64,000 nucleotides of DNA from Bedellia somnulentella (lineage: Eukaryota > Arthropoda > Insecta > Lepidoptera > Bedelliidae). Both the position numbers and the translations under genes were made by a program. Within the stretch, counting starts at the first letter, position 1; each line of letters begins with the position of its first letter. The stretch covers positions 21,798,182-21,862,181 of the forward strand of contig OY755171.1 of the NCBI GenBank assembly GCA_963576735.1, written 5' to 3'. Of this stretch, positions 54,764-64,000 are shown in pieces. The notes below the pieces were generated by a model, which was not told where the DNA came from, searched no databases, and was given only the letters and a program-made list of their open reading frames with translations.

Positions 54764-55028
54764 TAATACTAAATACTGATATTCAAAATATTAATAACTA
54801 AAGATTTTCTATAAATAAATCTCGCAAGCACTACTAAAGCGTTCCTCTAAACAAAATAATGTCAATTCTCGTTAACACAAGTCGACAAGTTAATATAAAC
54901 GATGTTTTATTCATGACATCGATGAAGATGAAGTTCATTGCGACGGTTTTTCCATACAAATAAGGTTTAACATCGCAAAACAATCTGGTGAAAGTAATTT
55001 GTGTTTCAATAGTGTCTAAAGGGTTTTT

Positions 55029-55132
55029 ACTAATAAATAAAGAATAAATAAAGGAAAGAAAAATTTTCGACACAGGCGGGAATCGAACCCGCGACCTCCC
55101 CACATGAGGTTTTCATGAACAAAAAGATTTAA
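55029..55132 (-). mobile_element. SINE family D, 5' half of the tRNA domain missing
   Basis: CTAATAAATAAAGAATAAAT, GGCGGGAATCGAACCCGCG, then a jump to CCCCACATGAGGTTTTCATG. Confidence 0.68.
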
Positions 55133-55406
55133 ATCTAAAGGGTTTTTATCTTATTTGCAGTGTGTTGCGTGATTCGTGAAAGGTAAGGTGTGAAAGTTAA
55201 TATTGTAAAAAATATATAAAAAGGAATGTTAAGATGGTTTTCGTACATAGAGAGGATCGATGGTAGTAAATTGGTATAAGAGATTTATAGAGCCAATGTG
55301 GGTGGTGATGATAGTAGAGGACGTCCGCAGAGTACACATTTGGATTATATAGCGAGTGTGCTCTAAAAGATAGGCGTCCGAAGTATAAAGAGTAAAAGAT
55401 CATGTA

Positions 55407-55992
55407 TTCAAATTCAAATTCTTTCATTCAAATTCTTTATTTGCATTCCACATGTTATATGATCTTACAGAGATAATTAAGTACCAATGTGGACCCTGTA
55501 GGGCACAGCAATATAAATCTAATTATAATATAACTTAAAATTATCTTAAAATATTAATTAAAATCTTAAACTAAACATATTGTATAACTGTATAAATTAA
55601 AATTTAAACATAAAAAATTTAAACATAAAAACAAACATGAAAAATAATAATACTGAGGACATATCTGTACATTTCAGCCATGAAAGTAATTAAAGTAATT
55701 ACTTCCATTATTTGAACAAAAAAACAAAACTTATTATTTATTTATGTACTAACTTTCCAAAACAAAACAAAACAAGGCTCTAATCAATTAATATGGGTAC
55801 TATTTATTATTATTATAATTGTAAAATTCGTCTAAAGTATAAAAGATATTTTTTATAAGTACTTCTTTTAATTGTTTTTTAAATTTATTTACATCACTTA
55901 TATCTCTAATCTCTGTTGGTAATTTATTATAGATTTTAGAGCACATAGATAGTGGGCCTTCTGAGACAATTTTCATGTTGGTCAAGATTAAG
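55407..55992 (-). mobile_element. LINE C-terminal end and 3' UTR
   Basis: The frame reads VSEGPLSMCSKIYNKLPTEI and NKFKKQLKEVLIKN...TLDEFYN, the final domain of a jockey/CR1-type element. The 3' end is TGCAAATAAAGAATTTGAAT-like on the minus strand (55407-55450). It landed in a B element. Confidence 0.62.
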
Positions 55993-55994
55993 AT

Positions 55995-56240
55995 TGCCGC
56001 GTAGTGCCGGCTTAGAATGCGCTACCCCTTTCTACCCACGGGTGTCGTAAGAGGCGACTAAGGGTATCGGGGCTTTTTACTGGATTTTTGGGCGATGCGG
56101 TTAAAGACCCATCACCAAAAACCTTTATTTTACCGCCTTTTCCCCACTCAACTTCCAAAAGTGGCTGAGGAATTTATAATTCCTTGGCTCTGGCTACCCC
56201 TTCTAGGGAATTATAGCCGTGAGTATATGTTTGTATGTAT
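55995..56240 (+). mobile_element. SINE family A, CCTTTCTACCC subtype
   Basis: Full length, GCCGCGTAGTGCCGGC to GTATGTATG; abuts a LINE fragment on its 5' side and continues into a B fragment on its 3' side. Confidence 0.72.
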
Positions 56241-56571
56241 GACAAGATTGATGAATGTTAACGAAGCTAGAGAGGATTTTCAGGATAGTACAAAGTGGCG
56301 ATCGAAAGTCTCTGCCTACCCCAATAGGAACTGATGGCTTGAGTATAGTATGTTTGAGTGATAACTTTTGTCTTTTCAAAGCAATTACCCTAAATCAATA
56401 GCAATGAAATTTAGATTGTATATTTGAATGAAAAGTCTTGATGGACAAATGAAATCACTCCAATTTTATAACGGCAAATGATACGATACGTTTATTTACC
56501 TATAGTCATGTTTACACGCAAATCCCGGGACCTCTACAAACGGGGGGGCCGGCCCCCGCATTAGAGACTAA

Positions 56572-57348
56572 AAAAAAGCGGCCAAGAGCGAGATGGACTC
56601 GCTAATGAAGGGTTCCGTAGCAGCACTAGCAGCAGGTAGGTAACATAGTAATATACAAGTTTTAAACGTTTAGTTTAAAATGTTATATCCTATCACTGAT
56701 TTACTATAAGAAAACAATGGTTCACGTTTTATGCGTAAGGCCTGTGATAGTAAAATTATTGTTATATATTTCAGTGAAATTAATAAATTAGGTAAGTAAT
56801 TTTATTTATGACGTTTAAAAATAGAACTACTGGCTAGATCTCATTTTCGTTAGTAGTTTGTATAGTAATACACATCATATATTTTTTTCAGTTTTATCAT
56901 GCCCATATTTTAGAAGTTACGGGGGGGGGGACACACATTTTACCACTTTGGAAAAGTCTCTCGCGCAAACTATTCAGTTTTGAAAAAAATGATATAAGAA
57001 ACCTCAACATCATTTTCAAATACCTTTTGATAGATACCCCACATGTATAGGTTTGACGAAAAAAATATATTTGAGTTTCAGTTCTATGTATGGGGAACCC
57101 TAAAAATTTTGGTTTATTTTTCAGATTTTATTTTAAAATCTTAATGCGGTTTACAGAATACATCTACGAACCAATATTCAATAATGTAGTTCTTATAGTT
57201 TCGGAATAAACTGGCTGTGACATACGGACGGACGGACGGACGGACGGACGGACGGACGGACGGTAGGACGGACGGACGGACAGACAGACAGACATGACGA
57301 ATCTATAAGGGTCCCGTTTTTGCCATTTGGCTACGGAACCCTAAAAAA
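56572..57348 (+). mobile_element. Family F element, second copy
   Basis: GCGGCCAAGAGCGAGATGG and AAGGGTTCCGTAG start, GCTACGGAACCCTAAAAAAG end, longer (GGAC)n at about 57225-57294. The body from GTAAGTAATTT onward is close to 16757-17286. Confidence 0.65.
57225..57294 (+). repeat. (GGAC)n/(GACA)n microsatellite, interrupted
   Basis: The same position in the second F element, with about twice the units and a GGTAGGAC break. Confidence 0.85.
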
Positions 57349-57393
57349 GAGAATCTACTTGATTTCCCAATAAATTAAAAATAGAAAAAAAAT

Positions 57394-57646
57394 TCTGTGT
57401 AGTGTCGGCTTAGAATAGCACTACCCCTTTCTTCCGGTGGGTGTACGTAAGAGGCGACTAACGGTATTGGGGGCTTTTAAGAAATTTTTGGGCGATGCGG
57501 TTGGAGATCCATCACCAACAACCTTTATTTTACCATCTTTTCCCCACATTAACTTTCCAAAAGTGGCTGAGGAATTTCTAATTCTTTAGCTCTGGCTACC
57601 CCTTCTAGGGATTTATAGCCGTGAGTATATGTATGTATGATGTATG
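57394..57646 (+). mobile_element. SINE family A, full length
   Basis: CTGTGTAGTGTCGGCTTAGA to GTATGTATGATGTATGTA; nearly all consensus blocks intact. Confidence 0.73.
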
Positions 57647-57987
57647 TAGAAAATTGGATAATAATTTGGATCAAGGGGGTCTCCGCCCCTATGTTTCTCC
57701 AAGGCCTCTGGACTTCTAAATCCAGCCCTGCTTCAGACTCCAACTGCGTCGACATCATTCCTCAATCCTGTTCCATCACAGCGACAGCCGGCTTTTTTTC
57801 GCTAGATCTAGCGATATTTCGATGAGTGAAATTAATCTGGAATGAGGTCTATTAAAGGGACTATAAATGTGAAATCATATTTTTATACGTAACAAGGGTC
57901 CTTACTAATACTTACCAAGACCTTACCGCTATTTGCCTATCTCTTTTGATGATTGAAGAGAATAATAAAGAAAAAGTAATGTTTTAC

Positions 57988-58372
57988 GACGTGATAGCTC
58001 AATGGATAGAACACCGGTTATCGTGCAAACGACTAGTGTTTAAATCCTGGGGCGGGGCCTACACCAATTTGTCTTTTCTAAAGACATCTTGTGACATCTT
58101 GTGTGGTTAATTTATCACGGTTGTTAACGGTGAGGGAAAACATCGTGAGGAAACCCACATGACTGAGTTGTACTTAGTCATGTGACAGTGTATTCGTATA
58201 AAACGGCGATAAGCCTGCCCCCTATCACGTGAGTACACTGTCCATGCAAAACGTGGGTACTCTGAACACTAGGTGACGATATCACGTGATGTTCAGAATG
58301 TATTAGTACCTCTGCCAACCCCTTCGGGGGTATTCGGCGTGAACGTTTATGTTATGTTATGTTATGTTATAG
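57988..58372 (+). mobile_element. SINE family C, full length
   Basis: GACGTGATAGCTCAATGG head (A box variant) to four TTATG units; short local duplication TCTTGTGACATCTTGTG at about 58087. Confidence 0.78.
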
Positions 58373-58567
58373 TGATGAGTCCCAAATTCCATTCACTTCC
58401 CCAAAATCCCGAGTGACTTTTTACGATACTTACAGGTGAGAATCCAGTAGCGTTAGTCTATCCCAACTCCTCACAGCTCTGAAACGAAACTATTTTACGT
58501 AAGGTGTTCATTTAGCAAGACTTAAGAATACTAAAATATAAATTTTATCGCATCCTTGACTCAAACT

Positions 58568-58672
58568 CAACTCAAACGTTCACGCCATATATCCCGAAGG
58601 GGTTGGCAGAGGTACTAATACTCCTGAACATCACGTGACATGGTCATCTGGTGTTAAGAGTACCCACGTTTT
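58568..58672 (-). mobile_element. SINE family C, 3' end fragment
   Basis: AACGTTCACGCCATATATCC through GTACCCACGTTTTGC only. Confidence 0.6.
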
Positions 58673-58679
58673 GCTCCCT

Positions 58680-59089
58680 TCCCTGACTCCAACTCTGAAT
58701 TCCTTTATTTAGCGAATTTTCCGTCTTGCAGCTACATTTGCTTTGCAGTCTGAGAGAACATTCCTTCGTGATAAAACCCATAATAAAATACGCATTCTCT
58801 CGCTGTGTGACATATTCACGACTACCGAATGATTTATGGCCAAATCCCTGCCGTTGCTAACCAATGATGCTTAATCTGTGGTAAATAATATTGTAAATAT
58901 TTCCCATGTATTTTATTTTTACAAATAATAAAGAAATTATAGCATTTTTGTCATTACTTTTCGAACGTATTATTACTTCTAGCAATTTGGCTTCTACTTA
59001 AATTTAGAGGGCATTAGATAGCTATAAGTTTAATTGATTTTACTAATTTTAATTAGAAAGAGTGACGACGTAAAAATTAAAAAAAAATA
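58680..59089. other. No recognised feature
   Basis: AT-rich with ATAATAAAGAAATTATAGC at about 58926, perhaps a LINE tail. Confidence 0.3.
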
Positions 59090-59143
59090 CCTCTGCCTAT
59101 GCCTACCCCCTCGAGGATATGCGGCGTAAATGTTCATGGCTTG
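59090..59143 (+). mobile_element. SINE family C, last ~50 bases
   Basis: TACCTCTGCCTATGCC and GAGGATATGCGGCG resemble the 3' end of family C. Confidence 0.4.
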
Positions 59144-59289
59144 AATTCACAAGGGCTCTGTGCAGGGTGTTTCTGGGCATACATCAAAATAGTACATTAA
59201 TTGACTTAAAATAGATGTGTAAAAACTTACCGTAGGTAACAGATTGACTTTCAGAAAACACACACCCATCTTTTTATTTTAATATAAAA

Positions 59290-59540
59290 TACATACATAC
59301 ATACATATACTCACGGCTATAAATCCCTCGGGGTAGCCAGAGCTTTGGAATTAAAAATTCCTCAACCGCTTTTGGAAGTTGATTGGGAAAAGATGGATAT
59401 AATAAATGTTTTTGGTGACGGGTCTCCAACCACATCGCTCAAAAATCACTTAAAAAGCCCCCCAATACCCTTAGTCGCCTCTTACGATCACCCACGGGTA
59501 GAAATGGGGTAGTGTTATTCTAAGCCGACACTACACGGCA
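59290..59540 (-). mobile_element. SINE family A, GATCACCCACGGG subtype
   Basis: Full length with a four-unit ACAT tail; AAATCCCTCGGGG shows a short deletion in the AGAAGGGG motif. Confidence 0.72.
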
Positions 59541-59822
59541 ATAAATATTTTATTTTTGATATTATTTTATTTTAACTGCAAAGAGATAATAATGTTGTTT
59601 CAGCACTCAGCTTATCTAATATTGTTGTTTTCACTCATTCTGTTTGAAACTTGGAGTGATTTGGATTACCATTCAAACAAACTCAAAGTTTTCTTTTGAT
59701 ATCCATATTGCAATTTGGTAAACAAATTTGATTGAATATATTTGCTTAAAAAATATAGCCGAAAAGTTTATCCGTCCAATGGTAAATTTAAATTTTATCA
59801 GAATGATATAATCACAAATAAG

Positions 59823-60006
59823 GCATGCATACGTACATATTCTCACGGTATTAGTTTTTGTTATGGGTAGGAAGATACTATTATCGTTCACCATTTTCAT
59901 ATTCAATAATATTTTCATACATATCTTTTCATCCTTCATACGTTGAACAACTGCTTTTATAAGCACATTCTCTTATTCATTTACATTTTTCCGTCATGGT
60001 CGTTCT
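59823..60006 (-). mobile_element. Family B LINE 3' end, degraded
   Basis: TTCTCACGGTATTAGTTTTTG, TTTTCATCCTTCATACG, AAGCACATTCTCTT and GTCATGGTCGTTCTTAAC in B order. Confidence 0.48.
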
Positions 60007-60440
60007 TAACTGACAATATCACACACTTATTCTCAATTGTTCTATATACCTACATATACCTATACAAATATTCTTTCATCAATCCTCTCGATGCGGTCAA
60101 GCTATCTTAAAAATATTTTTTAAAACATTATTTTTCACACTTATACATGCACATTCGATAATAGTACTAACAACACCTTTAACTAAATTGGTTTCTCCCA
60201 CGTAATAATCTAAGCGAAGAGAGTAAGCTAACAGAATTAGTAGAATGGATACAGTTGACTTTTCATCAAGTGTACGTGGTAGCCCTGTTATCTACATGTG
60301 ATTACATACAACAAGATCCAACGCTATTCAATCTCCCCTACTATGGTTGGTACACTTTTGTATATATTTTCATATGTAAAAAATAAGGAATATAATTGAT
60401 TAACACTAAGAGAGAGCTAAAGCTGTCATTTTAACAGATT
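60007..60440. other. No recognised feature
   Basis: Possible further upstream sequence of the degraded B element. Confidence 0.3.
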
Positions 60441-60694
60441 GCCGTGTAGTGTCGGCTAAGAAAAACACTACCCCATTTCTACCTGTGGGTGATCGTAAGA
60501 GGCGACAAAGGGTATAGGGGCTTATTAAGTGATTTTTGGGCGATGTGGTTGGAGACCCGTCCCCAAAAACATTTATTATTACCATCTTTTTCCCAATCAA
60601 CTTCCAAATGTGGCTGAGGAATTTTTCATTTTAAAGCTCCGGCTACCCCATTAAGGGATTTATAGCCGTGAGTATATGTATGTATATGTATGTT
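60441..60694 (+). mobile_element. SINE family A, GATCACCCACGGG subtype
   Basis: GCCGTGTAGTGTCGGCTAAG head and GTGAGTATATGTATGTATAT tail. Confidence 0.72.
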
Positions 60695-60699
60695 TAACA

Positions 60700-61950
60700 G
60701 ATAGCGTATTATGCTGCCGCTATAAGGACAAGGAACAAGTACTAAAATATTTCATAAAACAAAGTTATTAATATTTTAGTCGGTCCCATTCAAGCAACTT
60801 TCTTATTTGGTAATTTTTGCTCGCTAGTACTAACTGCACCATTTAGGAGGTTGTAATGTCCACAGAATGTTATTAATAATGATTATTTTAAAAATATTAA
60901 AATACATGTTTAAAAGATAATTTCCGTATAACAGACATTGCTTTGTTCCTTTTTTATAGATAATGGTGTGGTGAATTAGTGCGTGAGTACGATTTCATTT
61001 GGCTGGTGTTTTATTTGTACCTTATTTAAAGCCTTTGTGCAGCTCGTCTCTTTGTCGCGCCGTTGACGCGCGTTTCTAAGTAAAGGCTCTTAGAGAATAA
61101 AAATGATTTGTGCCAAGTAAAATTTTTGCATACGCAAAAAGCATACAAAAAATAAACTGGGTTGCGGACAGTTCTATATTGATATTATCATTGAAAATAT
61201 TTTAACGTGCTGTTTAATTTTCGCTTGAATTTAGAATTTTGGTAAAGTAATAATTTAGTGATTGTTTTAAAATTATGTTATTTTCTCTGTTCATTTTTAA
61301 TTTGTTTATCTTTAAGTAGCAATTTCAAAGCCTAAGGCTTCGTTTGATTTAATATAGAGATTTTAACTGCAATTAGTTTATTGAGTAAAATTATTCGTAC
61401 ACATGTCACATTTCAGTATTATCTTACTCTTTTACTGAAAAGGTTATTTACAACGCAAAAAACCTTAACACTCTTACATCTGACATAATTTACTGTAAGC
61501 GTAGCCACCTACGCTTACGCCTACTGTTTAAATTTAATCGTGACCTATTTCTGTTTATCGGTTATCCAAATAAAACTAAAATGTTATCCAAATATATTGA
61601 TATTATATATAAAGTAAGAGCTAAAGTTAAATTGTAGCTGAAAGCTTGGTAATATAGTGTTTATATACTGGCTGAAATTATGCAGATGAATCGAGGGGAA
61701 ATATTTATGATGACAAATAACATAAGAAAAAGATAATGAAGAACCAAACTCATGAAGGCCTAACCAGTCTCGTAGCGTAAGTGATACATTCCAACGTTAT
61801 AAAAGTTCACTGTAAGCTTTATTAATATTTCTCGTTGTAGAGCACGCTGAGAGGACAGCATAACGGTTACACGTTTCCTCGGGAGTGCTTTGTAATAACA
61901 GAATTATAATAATTATAACTTAAACACAGATTAATAAAGATGAGATTGTA
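60700..61950. other. Longest stretch without named repeats; unassigned
   Basis: 1.25 kb with none of the named families. 61030-61080 has TTTGTCGCGCCGTTGACGCG in otherwise AT-rich DNA, which could mark a promoter, but no exon follows that I can support. Confidence 0.35.
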
Positions 61951-61954
61951 AGAA

Positions 61955-62078
61955 GCTGTTCAGTGTCGGCTTAGAATAGCACTACCCCATTTCTTGTTCT
62001 TTCTTGTATTACCTTGCCATTTCCTGACTCAACTTCCATCAGTGGCTGAAAGAATTTATTATTCCGAAGTTCTGGTTA
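61955..62078 (+). mobile_element. SINE family A, deleted
   Basis: The head GCTGTTCAGTGTCGGCTTAG through CCCCATTTCTT joins directly to TACCTTGCCATTTCC and TCAGTGGCTGAAAG; the middle and tail are lost. Confidence 0.6.
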
Positions 62079-62079
62079 T

Positions 62080-62580
62080 TGTTACGATCTAGTTATGATT
62101 TTGAAAGAAATAGATTTGGTCTAAAGCGTGTATTATCCTAAAAGAGCGTGTAGTGTGATAAGCTAACCTATCTGTGCGTATTATATTACTTATTTTTAGA
62201 CTTACGAAACTTATGACAATGCACTTTTACAAACTCAATTAATGTGTGATGGCAATGGTAATTTGGTAACTGTCAAACCGTCCGTCAAACTTATTATTGT
62301 TATTAAAGAAAAGTCCATAATTATGCTTAAGAATTATAAGAAACCTCAGCCGTTCTAAAATAATATCTTTTTGTGTCACGCCATTTTGTAAGGTAATGTA
62401 AAATATCTTTATTCCATGTAGTTGATCACACATCGGCCCATTGTGTTAATGCGTTCAATATTTATTTTTCGATGTTTGTACAGCATGCAGTCAGTCCTCA
62501 TCGATGTATAAGCAATATCACGTCAGAAAGAAAAACAAAGCTACTTACCTGTACTATTCAAATCAATCTACTTTTCTAAT
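62080..62580. other. No recognised feature
   Basis: AT-rich, no frame above chance. Confidence 0.35.
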
Positions 62581-62582
62581 TC

Positions 62583-62826
62583 CATACATACATATACTCA
62601 CGGCCATAAATCACTTGAAGGGGTAGCCAGAGCTAGGGAATGAGACATTCCTCAGCCACCTTTGGAAGTTGCGTGGGGAAAAGATGGTAAAATAAAGGTT
62701 GTTGGTGATGGATCTCCAACCGCATCGCCCAAAAATCCCTTAAAAGCCCCAATACCGTTAATCGCCTCTTACGTACATCCACCGGAAGAAATGGGGTAGT
62801 GCTATTCTAAGCCGACACTACACAGC
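62583..62826 (-). mobile_element. SINE family A, full length
   Basis: Complete copy. CTACTTTT lies on both sides and may be a short target duplication. Confidence 0.74.
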
Positions 62827-63023
62827 AACTACTTTTACTTACTCTGATTTTTTTCTTATTCTGAATTTTAAAGGTTAAAGGTTTAAAAACTTTTCCTTTG
62901 GTGACAGGTTCATCACTACATGTGCACTATTCTCACACTATAGGGATCTTGTACTACACCCTAAGCATGGTCATTTAATATGCTATATAGCACCTTAAAA
63001 CTAAACTTATAATAAATAAATAA

Positions 63024-63025
<2 letters not shown>

Positions 63026-63079
<54 letters not shown>
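63026..63079. repeat. (AT)n microsatellite
   Basis: About 25 AT units, apparently grown from the AT-rich tail of the adjacent SINE E. Confidence 0.9.
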
Positions 63080-63080
<1 letters not shown>

Positions 63081-63275
63081 GGACATATTATACACAGATC
63101 AAGTTGGCCTCAAACTAGGTAAGACTTTAATTATGGGATACTAACTCAAAGATAAATTTAATATTATATAATACACATATAAATAACACCCAAGACTAAG
63201 AAACAATCATTTATGCTCATCACATAAATGTTGCCCTCAGCGGGGATCGAACTCGCAACCTCCGGAACGAAAAGC
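63062..63275 (-). mobile_element. SINE family E with expanded (AT)n tail
   Basis: CGGACATATTATACACAGAT, ATTATGGGATACTAACTC and the B box complement GGGATCGAACTCG. The A-box part is missing. Confidence 0.7.
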
Positions 63276-63354
63276 TTATATATCTATATCTTATTTAAAT
63301 GCCTAGGGTCGGGCCTACACCAATTTGTCTTTTCTAAAGACATATGTGTGGTTA

Positions 63355-63549
63355 CTAATAAATAAAGAATAAATAAAGGAAAGAAAAATTTCGACACAGG
63401 CGGGAATCGAACCCGCGACCTCGGGTATACGCCCCGACGCTCTGCCAATTGAGCCACCGTGTCAATGGCTGCCAGCGCGAAATTCTTCTATCCTTATTTA
63501 TTAGTAATAATCCCCACATGAGGTTTTCATGAACAAAAAGATTTAAATT
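63355..63549 (-). mobile_element. SINE family D, most complete copy, in SINE C
   Basis: Reference D copy of 195 bp. An intact tRNA-like domain (63393-63463) sits between inverted flanks that start CTAATAAATAA at 63355 and end TTATTTATTAG near 63508. Beyond that lies a body TAATAATCCCCACATGAGG. Flanked by ATATGTGTGGTTA at 63342-63354 and 63550-63562, a 13 bp target duplication. Confidence 0.78.
63393..63463 (-). pseudogene. tRNA-like domain inside SINE D
   Basis: Folds as a cloverleaf on the minus strand: acceptor GACACGG with CTGTGTC (one G-T), D arm GCTC/GAGC, anticodon arm TCGGG/CCCGA with a seven-base loop GCGTATA, T arm GCGGG/CCCGC with TTCGATT. The anticodon position would read GTA, but base 33 is C rather than the near-universal T, and no intron is present, so this is a SINE head and not a working tRNA-Tyr gene. 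Confidence 0.65.
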
Positions 63550-63814
63550 ATATGTGTGGTTAATTTATCACGGTTGTTAACGGTGAGGGAAAACATGGTG
63601 AGGAAACCCACATGGCTGAGTTGTACTTAGTCATGTGACAGTGTATTCGTACAAAACGGCGATAGGCCTACCCCCTATCACGTGAGTACACTGTCCATGC
63701 AAAACGTGGGTACTCTGAACACCAGGTGACAAAGTCACGTGATGTTCAGAAGTATTAGTACCTCTGCCAACCCTTTTGGGGATATTCGGCGTGAACGTTT
63801 ATGTTATGTTAAAT

Positions 63815-64000
63815 GCCTAGATTTGTTTTCCAAAAACAAATGACGGAGAAACAAAAACCTATTGTTCTTCACATTATTAATTGCGAGAGCTTATAGTACG
63901 TTTTTGTTAACGTTTAATAAAGCTCCTGTTACGGGAGATCTTTGCGTAAACAAGTCTAATGATAACTCGCCGTCTCGACGCCAGTTGCCTTTTTCCGCCC
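63815..64000. other. Unassigned, GC content rises at the window end
   Basis: CTCGCCGTCTCGACGCCAGT and following bases may belong to a feature that continues past the window. Confidence 0.3.

Larger units (their letters stand above)
55290..56350 (+). mobile_element. Family B LINE 3' end, split by a LINE piece and a SINE A
   Basis: Left part 55310-55406: TAGTAGAGGACGTCCGCAGA, GAGTGTGCTCTAAAAGATAG to AAGATCATGTAT. Right part 56241-56350: AAGATTGATGAATGTTAACG to TGGCTTGAGTATAG. Between them lie a minus-strand LINE (55407-55992) and SINE A (55995-56240). Confidence 0.62.
63303..63812 (+). mobile_element. SINE family C, split by a D element
   Basis: GGTCGGGCCTACACCAATTT to GTGTGGTTA (63354), then a 195 bp D insertion, then ATATGTGTGGTTAATTTATC to the TTATGTT tail. 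Confidence 0.8.

Noticed and set aside
63393..63463. Functional tRNA-Tyr(GTA) gene
   Set aside because: The cloverleaf is good, but base 33 is C, the anticodon arm is odd, and the domain is part of a transposed SINE with target duplications.

Overview
This window looks like a piece of a lepidopteran (moth or butterfly) nuclear chromosome. It is AT-rich and has almost no long open frames. It is packed with short interspersed elements, LINE ends, Helitrons and MITEs of kinds known from Lepidoptera: Metulj-like SINEs with (GTAT)n tails, tRNA-headed SINEs, Lep1-like Helitrons, and elements carrying (GTCT)n or (GGAC)n microsatellites. The species cannot be named from the sequence.

Only one host gene is clear. 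It is a two-exon plus-strand gene (coding 38428-38581 and 41513-41598) for a 79-residue protein of the DUF4536/DMAC1 (TMEM261) family, a small mitochondrial inner-membrane protein that helps assemble respiratory complex I. Its 2.9 kb intron is filled with LINE, SINE and tRNA-SINE insertions. Weaker host candidates are a CpG-rich promoter with a spliced leader exon on the minus strand (about 21600-22060), a basic exon-like frame at 17308-17532, and a short membrane-anchor-like frame at 47807-47925.

Repeat families, with letters used throughout. A: Metulj-like SINE of about 240 bp, roughly 35 copies on both strands. B: 3' end of a LINE coding for a short ...WRSIVSAYP C-terminus. C: tRNA-derived SINE of about 370 bp with an ATGTT-type tail. 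D: tRNA-bearing SINE in which the tRNA-like part lies between inverted repeats. E: tRNA-derived SINE with a TATTTATT tail. F: element ending in an inverted AGGGTTCCGTA motif with (GGAC)n. H: five Helitron-like copies of 0.95-0.98 kb. J: MITE of about 135 bp with AGCACGAGCG ends.

Layout. 1-13 kb: families A, B, C, E and J, a TA-flanked 1.1 kb TIR element inside a SINE, and a tandem duplication. 13-25 kb: a Harbinger-type MITE, A, B, C and D copies, the F element and the CpG-rich promoter candidate. 25-31 kb: a ~120 bp tandem repeat, a 526 bp foldback and two Helitrons. 31-37 kb: a mariner-like transposase relic, an 861 bp hAT-like element with an 8 bp target duplication, and a Lep1-like Helitron. 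38-42 kb: the DMAC1 gene. 43-46.5 kb: one LINE broken by a Helitron and by a second LINE. 46.7-47.6 kb: a composite foldback element. 48-64 kb: two more Helitrons, more A/B/C/D/E copies and the second F element.

The most informative point is the link between family A and the LINE ending at 41398. The last ~200 bp of that LINE, downstream of its reverse transcriptase frame, is the same sequence as the 3' four-fifths of the SINE. This suggests the LINE supplies the machinery that copies the SINE. Many insertions are nested with intact target-site duplications, so part of their relative age order can be read off directly.
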